DNA of 29,403 bases from Welwitschia mirabilis (GCA_051453625.1 JBOZIK010000001.1:180870161-180899563), one strand, 5' to 3'. Shown: positions 18,518 to 29,257, counted from the first letter of the stretch. The notes: generated by a model from the sequence alone, not told the origin. Numbers and translations: made by a program.

Positions 18518-18950
18518 TACATCAATAGTGGATGTTTAAGGTACATAATAGGAGATAAATCTAGTTTTACTACCTTGATAAAATAAGATAAAGGAGTTAT
18601 AAACTTTGAAGATAATACAGAAGTATCAATCCAAGGTATTAATACTATTAGAGGTAAAAATACAATTTCTTAAGTATAAGTTAACTTTGTAATGAAAATT
18701 TTTCTTTTACATTTACAAGAGATGATTGCATTATTAGAGAACAAAAGTTTACCAAAGCTTTATTTGCTAGTATAAGAAATACAAATGTATATAACACTAC
18801 TCTGGTAGATACTTATAACAATGAAACCAAGTGTTTATTAATAAGTAAAGCATTGGCATAAAAAGCCTAGTAATAGAAAAAAGAACTTGATTAAAAGGAA
18901 AATGGTAAGATAATCTTATAAGTTGAACAACATTTGAATCTATGAAGCAT
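18518..18950 (+). pseudogene. pol: Ty1/copia protease and GAG-pre-integrase remains
   Basis: After the stop the same frame reads YINSGCLRYIIGDKSSFTTL, matching the copia protease start WYLDSGCSxHMTGDKxxFxxL. The catalytic D of D-S-G is N here. Further on, FEDNTEVSIQGINTIRG parallels FGDNxxGKIxGxGxIG. In another frame FTKALFASIRNTNVYNTT and, at 18848-18904, HWHKKPSNRKKNLIKRKM recall the pre-integrase WLWHRRLGHxxxxxLxKLxKKxLV block. There are many stops. This would be the processing enzyme and the integrase N-terminal region of the element. Confidence 0.75.
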
Positions 18951-19056
18951 ACAAAAAGGACTCAATATAGTACAAAATGCACAACAAAGGCATTATGATA
19001 TAAAATACTAATGATATACTTAGTGATGTAATTAAAAAATTCCAAGTTACTAAAAC

Positions 19057-19507
19057 NNNNNNNNNNNNNNNNNNNNNNNNNNNNNNNNNNNNNNNNNNNN
19101 NNNNNNNNNNNNNNNNNNNNNNNNNNNNNNNNNNNNNNNNNNNNNNNNNNNNNNNNNNNNNNNNNNNNNNNNNNNNNNNNNNNNNNNNNNNNNNNNNNNN
19201 NNNNNNNNNNNNNNNNNNNNNNNNNNNNNNNNNNNNNNNNNNNNNNNNNNNNNNNNNNNNNNNNNNNNNNNNNNNNNNNNNNNNNNNNNNNNNNNNNNNN
19301 NNNNNNNNNNNNNNNNNNNNNNNNNNNNNNNNNNNNNNNNNNNNNNNNNNNNNNNNNNNNNNNNNNNNNNNNNNNNNNNNNNNNNNNNNNNNNNNNNNNN
19401 NNNNNNNNNNNNNNNNNNNNNNNNNNNNNNNNNNNNNNNNNNNNNNNNNNNNNNNNNNNNNNNNNNNNNNNNNNNNNNNNNNNNNNNNNNNNNNNNNNNN
19501 NNNNNNN
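19057..19507. other. Assembly gap (451 N) with duplicated flanks
   Basis: Bases 18981-19056 and 19508-19581 are nearly identical (aacaaaggcattatgatata and onward). The sized gap therefore lies between two copies of one sequence, either an unmerged overlap or a tandem repeat. The minus-strand frame across it is an artefact. Confidence 0.9.
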
Positions 19508-19581
19508 AACAAAGGCATTATGATATAAAATACTAATGATATACTTAGTGATTTAATTAAAAAATTCCAAGTTACTAAAAC

Positions 19582-20429
19582 ACATATAAAGCAATATAGG
19601 AACTTAAAGATTGGACTTTGTCTAATCAGATAAGTTAACAAGTAACATCATTTAACATTTTAACTCTACATTGTATTTATCTTTTAAGTTGAGATTATGA
19701 TTAGATGTAGTAGTAAAAGCTAAATTATGTGCTTGTTGTTTACTATTTTAAAGTATTATTATTATAGTTATAGTAGGCGTGGATTTCTTTGAAAAATTTG
19801 GAAATTTTACAATAGACGTATTCAGTTTTATAAACATTTATATATGAGATGTATTAAGATTTGTAGATGTCTTGAAATCAAATATTTTAAGTATTGCAGA
19901 CATCTTCAAAGGGTATGTATGCTATTTTAATTTTTTAAAATAGACATCTTGAATTTTGTAAACATCCTGGCAGTAGAAAAAGATATTGGAAATTTATTAA
20001 CAAAATATGTTTTTGAGTTTTTAAATGTCTACATTTTATGTTTTAAATGTTTTTTAGATTATAAAAATCTTGGCTATACTATTACAAAAAATAAAACATG
20101 CCAAGAACCTAATGTTTTAACCCTTATTATTCAAAAAAGCGTCCACAAAATTGTTTTTTCAAGTCCTCACGTAATAGGTGTCTCTCTTAGAGGATTTCTT
20201 AGGGATTATTTTCTTAGATTTCACTATCAAGATGTCTTGGATTTATGAGAAAACTCAATAGCAATCAATAACAGACTTTTTCATTACACATGTACATATT
20301 TTTCATTATTTCTTGTATTTTAGTTAATTTTTTATTAGTTTTTCCACATATCTTGCAAAAATGATTAGAAGAAGATGAGTTGATACCTTTAAAGGCAAAG
20401 AACAAGATTTGGAGTAGAAAAAGTTATAA
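19582..20429 (+). other. Non-coding stretch with AGACATCT-type octamers
   Basis: No coding motif was seen. The octamer AGACATCT or its complement occurs at 19865, 19898, 19942 and 20230. The same octamer marks the first 600 bp of the copia 3' LTR (22931-23350). This region may be a diverged copy of that LTR, but I could not align the two base by base. The frame at 19949 is likely chance. Confidence 0.4.
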
Positions 20430-21240
20430 TATGAGCCTTAGTTCTATTATAAAGAAGGAGCTAGAAGATATAAAAATTAGTTAAGAAATTCCATTATTTT
20501 GGAAAGAACTCTTGGTTTTTAGAGATAACATAGAGATTAGATTGTTATTTACTTTTCATAGCTTGGATGAAAAATTATTATACAATTAAATTAGATTATT
20601 CTAAATCCTATAAGAGAGTTCTATGCTAACATACATGACATAGATGATAGCATATGTTCCTTTCAAAATCAAGTCAGAGGTACTTCTTTGAACATTATTT
20701 CTAGTTTTGTTAATTCATTACTTAGTATAAATGATTCAAATCTTTCTCAGTTGTATTTACACTTGTTTAAAGAAATTTTTACTTCTAGAGTTATTAGTGT
20801 GTCAAGGAGAAATGTGAGTAATGTTTGATTTGGACACACTAAATGAATTTTGTGGAAAACATATAGAGGAAAGATATGATTCTAGATGCTTTAGTTTTTA
20901 GTTTGATGATGTCTTATGATATTTTAGTTAAAGAAGGTGGTTATAGATATTAAAAACCAATGTAGACCTTTGTTATTTTCTATTTGCTTATTGGATTGAA
21001 TATTAGATTAAGGTTTTATGTTTTGTATAGATAATACCTCTATATTTTGTAAGGGCCAGATCTTTGATTACTCTTGTCTTATTAGTATGATTAGTAACAG
21101 TGCAAGTATAAAAGTACCATTGGAAAATCTTATTCAATAAAAGAAACCATTAGCAGAGTCTAGTAAAAAGTGAAGAGTATTAGTGCCACTGGGTAAGGGC
21201 ATAAGCAAAAGGCCTTCATAGTTTTAGCGATCTTATTCTA
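20430..21240 (+). pseudogene. Decayed plant-transposon-type protein (REFYAN / VRG domain)
   Basis: At 20595-20828 the frame reads IREFYANIHDIDDSICSFQN, then QVRGTSLNIISSFVNSLLSI. This matches a pattern common in plant transposable-element proteins: vREFYAN, a short variable stretch, YVRGxxxxFspxxINxxLgi (the domain I know as putative plant transposon protein; the accession is not checked). After a stop, further pieces fit the downstream part of such proteins, for example VLYR in one frame and GQIFDYSCLISMISNSASIK in another, where family members read pyGxlIsxIl. The role of the family is not known. It lies between the copia pol remains and the 3' LTR. Confidence 0.55.
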
Positions 21241-22745
21241 CTGCTACTCATATCTCTTCATCGATCAAAAAGGAATTAAAGGTAATAATAAAATGGTTGA
21301 TAAAATTAATAAAAACTTTTTAAGGCTAAAAAAACATAGGGCCATAGCAGACCAGGGTGAGGTACTAGTAGAAAGTTGAAAATCCATATGGACTCTTACA
21401 TGATTAGATTCTGAGTAGAAAATATAAAAAGAGGAAATAACACCTACAACTCCATACAATACATGATATGACTCTAGATGAGTAGCTAATAGTATTTCTA
21501 TAGAGAAGTCATCGAGAGATGAGGCATAGGTTCAGGGGAAGTATCATGCTTTCATGAAGGCACAAATGCAGGGGGAGTAATAGGCTCTTAGTTCATCATA
21601 GCAAAGGAAATAATACTAGAAGACAGATTTTGAGAGATCAGATGTGCAGCCCCTTATCTTCCATCATTCTGTTGCAAAATTTTATTTTGCCATCTTACCT
21701 AATCGGCATTACCCCCTAGATCCTCTTCATCTTCACAACTATCTTCTTCACTTCCATTGAATACACCACCACCACCGTGATCTCACATTAAGCCCATTTA
21801 GTATAACCATCTTCCTCTATTTAGTTACCAACATTCTTCATAAAAATAGACACAACTAGTTTCTTTAGGATGTCCATCAATTCTCAAACATGCCAACATA
21901 TAAGAAGACAACTCTATGAGAACCTAAGTGAGACATCTTAGTGGGATTCTAGGATGTACCATACTTTACCATTTATCTCCTCTTCATCCTATACCTAACA
22001 AAGCTTCACCATCCATGATAATGATAATAGTAATGAAAAAGGTTAAGACATATATTATATGAGTGACTTTATGCAAAAAGGAAAAGAAGTTTCATCAAAT
22101 CAATTAGGCAGATTAGTTTTTTTTAGTTAGATACTTTAGCTTTTAGCTTGAGGACATCCTATTAGGTATGGAATACTTGTCTTTAAGATTTTAAATTAGA
22201 TTCTTGACTATCATCATTGTTTGTTGATGATTATTCATGTTGTTTAGAATACATTATTATTATTATCTATTACTTGTTAGCACACTTTTTATATTAGCAT
22301 ACTCTTGTGTCTTAATATCATGTTTTTGTTGGTACATTTCTATTATAACATGCTTTGATTTTTTAGCTAGCACATTACCATGAGCATTTTTTTTTCTTTT
22401 TTAATGATGTATTGTTGGAACATAAGTTAAATACCATGCTTTGATTTTATTTTTGGGATATTACTATTAGCATAACTTATTTAATCAATTATTAATATTC
22501 TTGAATACAATTAGCAAATGTTTTAGTACCTTTCTTACTCTAGAGCATATGCTTATTCAAATGGCTAATGTCATGTTTTATTAAATAGCTATGTGTCTTT
22601 ATATGTTATTCAAATGTTTAATATCTTGTTTCTCTAATATCATTGAAAAAATTGATTATGTGCATTTCTCTAGAATACGAGTATTTAATTTTAATTAATT
22701 AATTGAGATTATACTAACAAGGTTTATCAAGCTTTGGACATCATT
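21241..22745 (+). other. Degraded 3' internal region of the copia element
   Basis: From 21240 to about 22130 there are patches that look like decayed coding sequence, with short serine/threonine-rich pieces such as the cttcttcacttcc and accaccaccacc stretches near 21740-21775, but no frame long enough to name. From 22130 to 22745 the sequence is T-rich with repeated variants of ttgttagcaca/cttgtgtctt/gctttgattt and no gene. Confidence 0.4.
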
Positions 22746-22759
22746 AAAAAGTGGGAGAA
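22746..22759 (+). other. Polypurine tract of the copia element
   Basis: The sequence aaaaagtgggagaa lies directly before TGTTGATAAATC. Copia elements of the SIRE type carry an aaagggggagaatgtt-like junction here. This is the primer site for plus-strand DNA synthesis. Confidence 0.75.
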
Positions 22760-24450
22760 TGTTGATAAATCTAGTCTTGATAATTCTACTTATCAAATAA
22801 TTTATGCAATTGTGTGAATAGGCCACTACAAAGAACATCAAATCATAATAAGTAGAAGTGGATAATGGATCTTTAAATACAATATCTCATGAAAATTTTT
22901 AGTTGTTAAAATGCAAAATTAGTTGTCAAAAGACATCTATAGAATGAAAGATGTATATGATTAAGATGTCTAGACAATAAAAAACATCTTTAGTAAAGAT
23001 GTCTACATTTTAAAAACATCTTTGATGTGCTAGCTTTTAGGTCACAGGTTAAAGATGACTATTTCATCAAAGACGACTATGCTGAAAGTTGAACTTGACA
23101 TAGATGAAAACATTTATATGTTTTGAAGACATCTATACTAAATTAAAACGGGTAACAGAGTTATTTTATATTATGACTAGTATTTTATATTTTAAGTGAT
23201 GTATCAACTTTTACATTACAGATTCATGATCATAAAGGAACAAAAATTATATAGACAAATTTTCATCAAATTTGGGGTAAGTTCACTAGAGATATCTATA
23301 AGCTGAAGACATTCGATAACTAGTAGATGTTTACAAATTTAAAGACATCTTGGATCAAAGTTTACATCAATTAAAAATGAAGACGTACATCTAACGCCTT
23401 CATTACACAATGGTTACAAAGTTTAAATGAGTATTGCTCGAGGTCAAACAACTAGTTTTTCTTTAATGATATAAAGACATAACATCATAGAATAAATCAT
23501 ATAACATTTGGTACTTCAACAATCATACAAATTTTGGATATAATTATCATGAATTTAAGGCATACAATGAATACATCTTATATGGTTACATCGGTGATTG
23601 AAACATCTTATAAAGGATCAAAGCTATTATTGCAAAGGACTTTTAGTGCTACATCATTTATTCTTAGATCCTACATCACCGTATCATTTGCATACACTCA
23701 TGATGATAATAACAAAATGGAACCCAATCCTTTTTCAAAGCTATATTTTTTAATCTTGTTGTTGTTTTGTATTTATAGATATTAAATTATTGGATTATCT
23801 TATTTCTGAATATTATTATAAGTCCATTCTTGCATTAAATCAAAACTCATTGTAAGGCAATCTTTTTATGGGTGTACATTAAGATTGTTCCTATGAGAAC
23901 TTGCTTTGTTGTAAGATTAATAACGAGCTAGAAAACCATTATTTTCCTAAGGAAAAGAGAGTTCCTTGCAAAGAGATTTTCATTATTGTAAGGTTAGTGG
24001 TGCAGATGAAAAAACAACTATTTCTTTATGAGGAAGAGATTCTATCTTGTGAGAAGACTCTTATTGTTGTAAGGTTTATGATGCACTTGAAAAACCACTA
24101 TTTCCCTATGGGGAAGAGAGTGCTAACATATGAGAAAACTCTTATTGTGTAATATTTATGATGTGCTTGAAAAATCATTATTTCCCTATATTGAAGAGAG
24201 TACTACCTTATGAGAAAAATCTCATTTTTGTAAGGTTGGTGGTGTACCAGAAAACCACTATTTTCTTGTAGGTCAAGAATATCTAGAGGTGTGGAAGGAA
24301 GCTACCCTCCATGTGTAAATGTACCCAAGTTGGGGAACCATGTTATCTTAATAAGGTATTTATTATTGTGCTTTTTCATTCTATTATTGGTTGAAAAATT
24401 TTATTTAATTAAACTCATTCACCCCTATCCTATTGAGTTTAATGATTCTG
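22760..24450 (+). repeat. 3' LTR of the copia element (right end approximate)
   Basis: It starts TGTTGATAAATCTAG right after the polypurine tract. It contains an octamer-rich first part, a minisatellite of about 80-bp units (23909-24275), and then a terminal part (gtggaaggaagctaccctcc, tgtgtaaatgtacccaag, cattcacccctatcc) of the type found near the R/U5 end of SIRE-like LTRs. The exact end is uncertain because the expected CA and a flanking duplication were not identified. The small frames at 23534, 23901 and 24291 are inside it and are incidental. Confidence 0.6.
23909..24275 (+). repeat. Minisatellite of 77-83-bp units, about 4.6 copies
   Basis: Units begin at 23909, 23986, 24067, 24145 and 24228 with ttgtaag or a near variant, followed by gaaaaccactatttccctat, gaagagagt and tgagaaaactcttatt blocks. 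The last unit is partial. A further degenerate half unit may precede 23909 (tatgagaacttgctttg). Confidence 0.85.
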
Positions 24451-24664
24451 AGTTTGTAAACCAAAATAATCTAGAAATTAATTATGGGTAAATATATAAT
24501 ATTAATATGATTTATCTTTGTTAGAATGTAGAAATGCTAAGAAACGAATAAGTAAAATCTAATCCTATGGTTCATGATGTCTAGTACATAATAATATTAA
24601 AGAAGAAAAGGAAAAAAAAAAAGGAAAAGAATATAGTGCTTAGTTAGGATAAGACAAGAGAGGG
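24451..24664. other. AT-rich spacer
   Basis: There is no gene. It includes an A-rich run (24604-24634) and a purine-rich stretch agacaagagaggg just before 24665 that may be a polypurine tract for the following LTR. Confidence 0.4.
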
Positions 24665-25288
24665 TGTTACATAATTAGTGTTTGTCATCTTAGGATGACC
24701 TTTTCTAGCAACTTCAAATGCATTCATTGATTATAGGAATAGGTTGATGAAAATCTACTTTAGAATTATGATGATAGAATTAAACGTTTTTAATGCCATG
24801 AAATTACCATGTAATGATGAATGGGTAGAACATGTGAATATCCTCCACTTACTCTCCATAAAATGATGAATTAGAATTTCCTTAAGAATTGTGTCCTATC
24901 ACTCAGAATGAAATTTCACATCTAGATTTTCAAGGTCTAAAGACTTACCTTAAAAATTTAATAAAAATAAATTTTATTATTATAAGGTACATAAGCTAAA
25001 TTAGTTATTATACTTATTATTATTATCATTGAGATTTGAGTATATTGTGAAAAATTATGCTACAACCTTTTATTTTAAGTCTTTTTAGTTGTAATAGATA
25101 TAACATTATTATTCTTTATTGTAAATTCTTTGAAATTAATCATGATCTTTTATGGCTAAGGTAGTGGTCATGGGTAAGTTAGTGGTTTCATTATTTTCCT
25201 TGTTTAATAGTTGTACTTTTCCTATTATTTGAACATGAAAATTATATTTATGAGATGGAATTTTTTATTCTTTATTTTAATAAATGAA

Positions 25289-25307
25289 TTATTATTATTA
25301 TTATTAT
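25289..25307 (+). repeat. ATT microsatellite
   Basis: About six perfect att units; a shorter tat/att run lies near 25010-25030. Confidence 0.8.
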
Positions 25308-25348
25308 GAATATTATGCACCTAGTGGCCTAGCAAGGTAATGAAATCC

Positions 25349-25432
25349 CGACCACTTCCACCACCTTCACACTTCCATCAATTCCATCACTTTCACCACT
25401 TTTACCACTTGCATTACCTTCACCACTCTCTT
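25349..25432 (+). repeat. C/T/A-rich, almost G-free low-complexity tract
   Basis: Repeated variants of ttcaccact and ttccatca with only one G, about 40-120 bp upstream of the TATA box at 25468. It could be a promoter element of the LTR or simple low complexity. Confidence 0.6.
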
Positions 25433-25467
25433 ATGCAATGGTGTCTCTTCATATCCTACATCTTGTA

Positions 25468-25476
25468 CTATAAATA
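25468..25476 (+). promoter_or_regulatory. TATA box of the Del/Tekay-type LTR
   Basis: The sequence ctataaata is followed 25-30 bp later by a pyrimidine-rich stretch, as in an LTR promoter. Confidence 0.5.
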
Positions 25477-25930
25477 AGACCTTTTTCTCTTCATATTTCA
25501 TATCTTAAGAAAGCTCTTATTATAAAATTTTGTGATCTTAATCTTTGAGCTTGAAAAAGCCTTGGAGCCTTGGAATCTCTAGAAGTTCTAAAATCTTGAT
25601 TTCATTTTGGATATGGTTTTATGGCCTTTCATTCTATTCTTATATGGTTTTGTCTTGGTGTACTTTCTTGTACGATTTATGGTTCAAGTTTTATATAGTT
25701 CTTTGCTTATTTCTTGCGTCTCCTTTCGTATCGTTATGCTTCCATCCCTTATAAGCTTGATTATTATTTTACATATTGTTGAAGATTGTAATTTTTATTC
25801 ATAAATCAGACACCATGCATTATGATTTGCTTAGGAATATTTCATCTCAACCTCTTTTCATAATGATTTGAGCTAGTAATCTTTTATTGACCTATATTAA
25901 TATATTCTAGATTGTTGAAAACTTTCTCTA

Positions 25931-26016
25931 GAGAGTAAAGGGAGAAGATGAGGCTTGTCTAGATATATGCATGTAGATTATTGTAAATAACCTCCCGAGA
26001 GTAAAGGGAGTAGATG
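25931..26016 (+). repeat. Direct repeat pair gagagtaaaggga
   Basis: gagagtaaagggagaagatg at 25931-25950 and gagagtaaagggagtagatg at 25997-26016 differ at one position and lie 66 bp apart. Confidence 0.8.
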
Positions 26017-26722
26017 GCCTCCTTGTAAATGATTGTAACTAAATAAATTGAAAAATGTTGTTTGATCATATTTTTCAATGCACTTGGATTATTGATAGTA
26101 CATCTTAAATTGTTTGGCATTTCATTCTTGATTTGTCTTGGTTACATATCGATTTCCTTGAGAATCCTATCTCGATCTTTGAACCGCTTACCTAAACCTT
26201 GTCATAAACCATACTAGGAAATGTGAATATTATAGTTCTCATGTCATGCTTGCATGTGTAGGACCTATTATGAAGAAGACTTTTGAATGAGAAATTTATT
26301 GTAGTTTGATTTAAATGCTACTTTCATTCTTAATGTTTAGATGCCTGAATTAAAGGACTTGGATGTCTTAAGCAATTTGTATTAATTTTGTGAAAAACGA
26401 TTTGTACTCAAATTTACTTTTAAGGATATGTTTATCTTTTCTCTCTTAAAATATTTTTAATTTTTAATTATTTGTAATGCAAGAGTTATGTTTATGAATT
26501 GTGGTATTTTTGTGCTTGAATATGGCCATAAATTATTATTATCAATTACAGAAAATAATTTCCTTTGTATCAAATTTCAAAAGTAGAAAGCATTTGTTTA
26601 TCACTTTCTCAAAGAAATGAGACATAACATAGGAGGATAATTAGTGTAAAATTTCATAGGTTACATTTTAGCATCAGAGATACATGAATTTTTTAATATT
26701 GGAAAATCAGGGTGTTATACTT

Positions 26723-26735
26723 TGATATCAAATCC
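26723..26735 (+). other. Degenerate tRNA-iMet primer-binding site
   Basis: tgatatcaaatcc matches TGGTATCAGAGCC at 10 of 13 positions; aggtt follows after one extra base. It lies 3 bp after the proposed LTR end. Confidence 0.45.
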
Positions 26736-26739
26736 TAGG

Positions 26740-27329
26740 TTGACGAATTCATTAGTCATAACTATTGTTAACTTTAAAAATTCATTAGGCACACCTGTTA
26801 TTAGGTTTGCAAATTTCCCAGACATAATTACTTACAAAGCATATCTTTGAAAGTGACTAATATTTAATTACTAATTCTTTAAGTTTCTTGATAACTTTGA
26901 ATTCATTAAAAAGTATGTATTACTGAGAACTTTGGAATCTTTAAGTAAATTGATCAAATACAGTCTATTACTGGGGTATGAGACCATAGTTAATTTAAAA
27001 ATATTGGAAGCTCAACTATCAACATGAAGGAAAATGTGATGAGAGTTTAGAACTTATTATTTAAGACACTATCTACCTTTTGAAAGATTAAACTTGATGA
27101 AGATAATGTGGAAAAACTAAAAGAATGGTATTACTTATCTAGTTTACTTTGTAAAAGCTAATTAGGTAATAAGCTAAAATATGAAGGAAATAAATGACAA
27201 TGTATACATTGATGTCAATTTATACTCTTAATTGAAAGATTGCTTGCCCATGAAAAATCAATGCCATAAGTAAACGAGGGAATTCTATTGGGAAAATGAC
27301 TCATTATTAAATACATGTGCTGGCTTCAC
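26740..27329. other. AT-rich sequence without recognisable features
   Basis: I see no motif, RNA gene or repeat that I can support. If the LTR at 24665 is a 5' LTR, this would be the start of its internal region, but no gag motif is visible. Confidence 0.4.
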
Positions 27330-28600
27330 AACCACACAAGCATCTTCTTAATAGGATTTTTGAAAATATTCCTAGTAATGGATTTTATAGTATTTTCTAT
27401 TGCCTCTTCCCATTCTAAATATGAGCCACCTAATAATGGTCCCTCGTTATCATCACAGATCTTTAAGTGATAGTTATTGATGCTTATGCCTTCAAGTGCT
27501 ACTACTAGATTTTTAACTATGTCAACTATGGATGTGCCACTAATCTTGGTGCTCGAAATTGTGTTAGAGATATTTTCTATAGAAGCATTAACTATAAGTT
27601 ATTACTCTCCATTGATTATAAAGTACTAACCCTCTCCTACCATGCTAGACATCAATTTCACAATAGAATTTAGTCTAGAGTGAAGTCTTATGCCCAATTT
27701 TGTGATGATCCCAACAATTTTATGTTGCATCTACCCTGTTCTAAGACATTTATATGTGGAAGAAGTTGCTGATGGCATTTCTACAACTGTTGGAAAATGC
27801 TAAAATAATGTGCTAGCAAATGAAGTAGTAAAAGGGTTATACTTGTTAAACTTTGTCATCTAGTTTGGAATTCTAGCTTCCTTTCCTATAGAAAAAGCAA
27901 TGTAACTGAACATCCATTGCTAATATAGAATTCACTGTTATGGTTTTGAAACATGCCCCTACAAAATAACTAGAATTGCATTTTAACAAGGTTTTATTCT
28001 TTGCCATTAGAGTGTTAAGGTTTTGATGTTGCTTAAGCCTTATCTCATAGGATCTAGTTTTTCTTTCCATTAATTATGCTACTCTCAGAAAATATTTTCT
28101 GTTATGAGTATCACCTTTTCTAAGGGCATTACCCTAGTTAGCAATGAGCATATTAGGTTTTGATAAGACACTTTAAAGGGGAGCAGTTTGTGAGCCATAG
28201 CTTCTTACATGTTAATGCTCTGGAAATTTTTGTGAAGCTTTTTGGAAATCGATCAGTAGTGGGTTACAGGAATATGTTGGTTTGATTCGAACCGTAACTC
28301 TGAAGTTCGCATTTTCTCAAATTAAGCCACTACTTCAAATGCAATGTATAATAGATTTGTGTGCAACAAGCACTCAATTATCTAAGTGATTGTTTCAGTT
28401 GTCGATTCATAACCTAAACATATTAGAAATCCTTGAGGAACTAATTTTAGAAATATTTCATGGATTTCTTCTTTAGTTTCTTTAGTTGCTTTTCAAAATA
28501 ATCATTATGATGGCTTCATGGATGACCAATAGATTTCTCAATTGAGTAGCTTTGAAAACTTTTAAAGCTGCTTCAGCATACAAGAATTTTAATTTTAATT
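27330..28600 (-). pseudogene. Decayed coding-like region, unrecognised
   Basis: The minus strand has unusually long open stretches for such AT-rich DNA. The lower part holds a 90-codon stop-free run ending at a TGA near 27330, including ISGTSIVDIVKNLVVALEGI and LLGGSYLEWEEAIENTIK. The same frame extends upstream to about 27890 (for example PFTTSFASTLF, YKCLRTG, KIVGIITKLGIRLHSRLNSI), broken mostly by TAG stops that sit where W would fit. Another frame has a 65-codon ORF at 27873-28070, starting MERKTRSYEIRLKQHQNLNT. Near 28380-28470 a further piece reads KEEIHEIFLKLVPQGFLICL. I do not recognise the protein. It could be a transposon gene or a host gene relic, or partly chance. Confidence 0.3.
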
Positions 28601-28967
28601 ATAGAGTATACAAATTGATGATAAAAAAATAAAACCATTTATAAGAAATTCAAAGCCATGAATTTTTACTACAATAGATAAAGCAAAAAAGTCTTTTAAA
28701 TGCAGAACTGATCTTATTCATGTTATTAGGTAGTTTTGACTTTCTTTGCATTTTACATCTTTGAATCTAAGTACAACTCAAAAGTATTTAAAACACTTCT
28801 GAAAATCTTGATTGTTGAAAATTCCTTATAAATGCTTATCAAAGTTATTCAAAGTATTAACAACCATTTGGTTTCTTTGAAATCCAGAGCCATGGTATCT
28901 AGCTGCAATCTCACAATTAAAGAATATTGCAAGAGAAACAAACTTGATAAGGCACTTTAGATGATAG
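28601..28967. other. AT-rich flank of the last copia element
   Basis: No gene or repeat was recognised. Bases 28963-28967 (gatag) would be the left target-site duplication of the following element if the LTR edge is correct; the right copy is outside the window. Confidence 0.4.
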
Positions 28968-29255
28968 TGTCAGAATTTAGTATAACTTACCATTATCTAA
29001 ATTAGTCATATTACTTCTTATTATTAGAAGTCTTTTAGCAGATTTGGTCCTTTATTTGTGCAAATAAATTAAGAGTATGTTAGATACTCTTAGTCAAATT
29101 AGTTGAGTCTTTTCAAGAAGTATTTTAGTATAAATAAACATCTAACTCACAGCTATGTGAGTAGCAATACTTCAATTTTCTATTTCTTTGTATTCTCTTG
29201 ATTAAGTAACAATAATACTTCTCTTCATTAAGAGTGTCGATTATTTTTTGTGTCA
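28968..29255 (+). repeat. 5' LTR of a Ty1/copia element
   Basis: About 288 bp, from TGTCAGAATTTAG to TTGTGTCA, directly before an intact PBS. It contains a TATA box (tataaata 29129-29136). The short length suits copia lineages such as Tork or Ale. The left edge is chosen from the TG start and the typical TGTnAGAATTTAG opening. Confidence 0.65.
29129..29136 (+). promoter_or_regulatory. TATA box of the copia 5' LTR
   Basis: tataaata, about 160 bp into the LTR, upstream of a C/T-rich stretch. Confidence 0.5.
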
Positions 29256-29257
29256 AC

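Larger units (their letters stand above)
18280..24450 (+). mobile_element. SIRE-like Ty1/copia element, 5'-truncated by insertion, with 3' LTR
   Basis: This is the oldest layer. From the left: gag zinc knuckle and protease, GAG-pre-integrase remains, a 451-N gap, an octamer-rich stretch, a plant-transposon-type ORF, a polypurine tract and an LTR. The 5' part lies left of the window, beyond the minus-strand gypsy insertion. Recognisable integrase and RT were not found; they may be in the gap or deleted. The extra ORF between pol and 3' LTR recalls the env-like position in SIRE elements, but it could instead belong to another inserted element. The right end is approximate. Confidence 0.55.
24665..26719 (+). 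repeat. Probable Ty3/gypsy (Del/Tekay-type) LTR
   Basis: The left edge is proposed at TGTTAC after a purine-rich tract. The right edge is ggtgttata, like the gggtgttaca end typical of Del/Tekay LTRs, followed by a degraded iMet PBS at 26723. In between are a TATA box (25468-25476), a direct repeat (25931 and 25997), and an aataaa near 26041. Length is about 2.05 kb, within the range for that lineage. The right edge is better supported than the left. The frames at 25545 and 25607 lie inside and look incidental. Confidence 0.4.

Noticed and set aside
18940-19641. 233-codon minus-strand frame
   Set aside because: It exists only because it crosses 451 N and repeats its own ends on both sides.
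19949-20248. 99-codon plus-strand frame
   Set aside because: No recognisable motif; it overlaps the octamer-rich region and may be chance or LTR sequence.
22931-23350. Octamer cluster as a CRISPR-like array
   Set aside because: Repeats are only 8 bp, occur in both orientations and have irregular spacing; the genome is a plant.
25545-25804. Two overlapping hydrophobic frames
   Set aside because: They lie within the transcribed part of a probable LTR just after the TATA box; no motif or homology recognised.
28278-28294. Sequence gattcgaacc resembling a tRNA or SINE B box on the minus strand
   Set aside because: The flanking bases do not form a T-stem, no A box lies at the right distance and no acceptor stem is visible.
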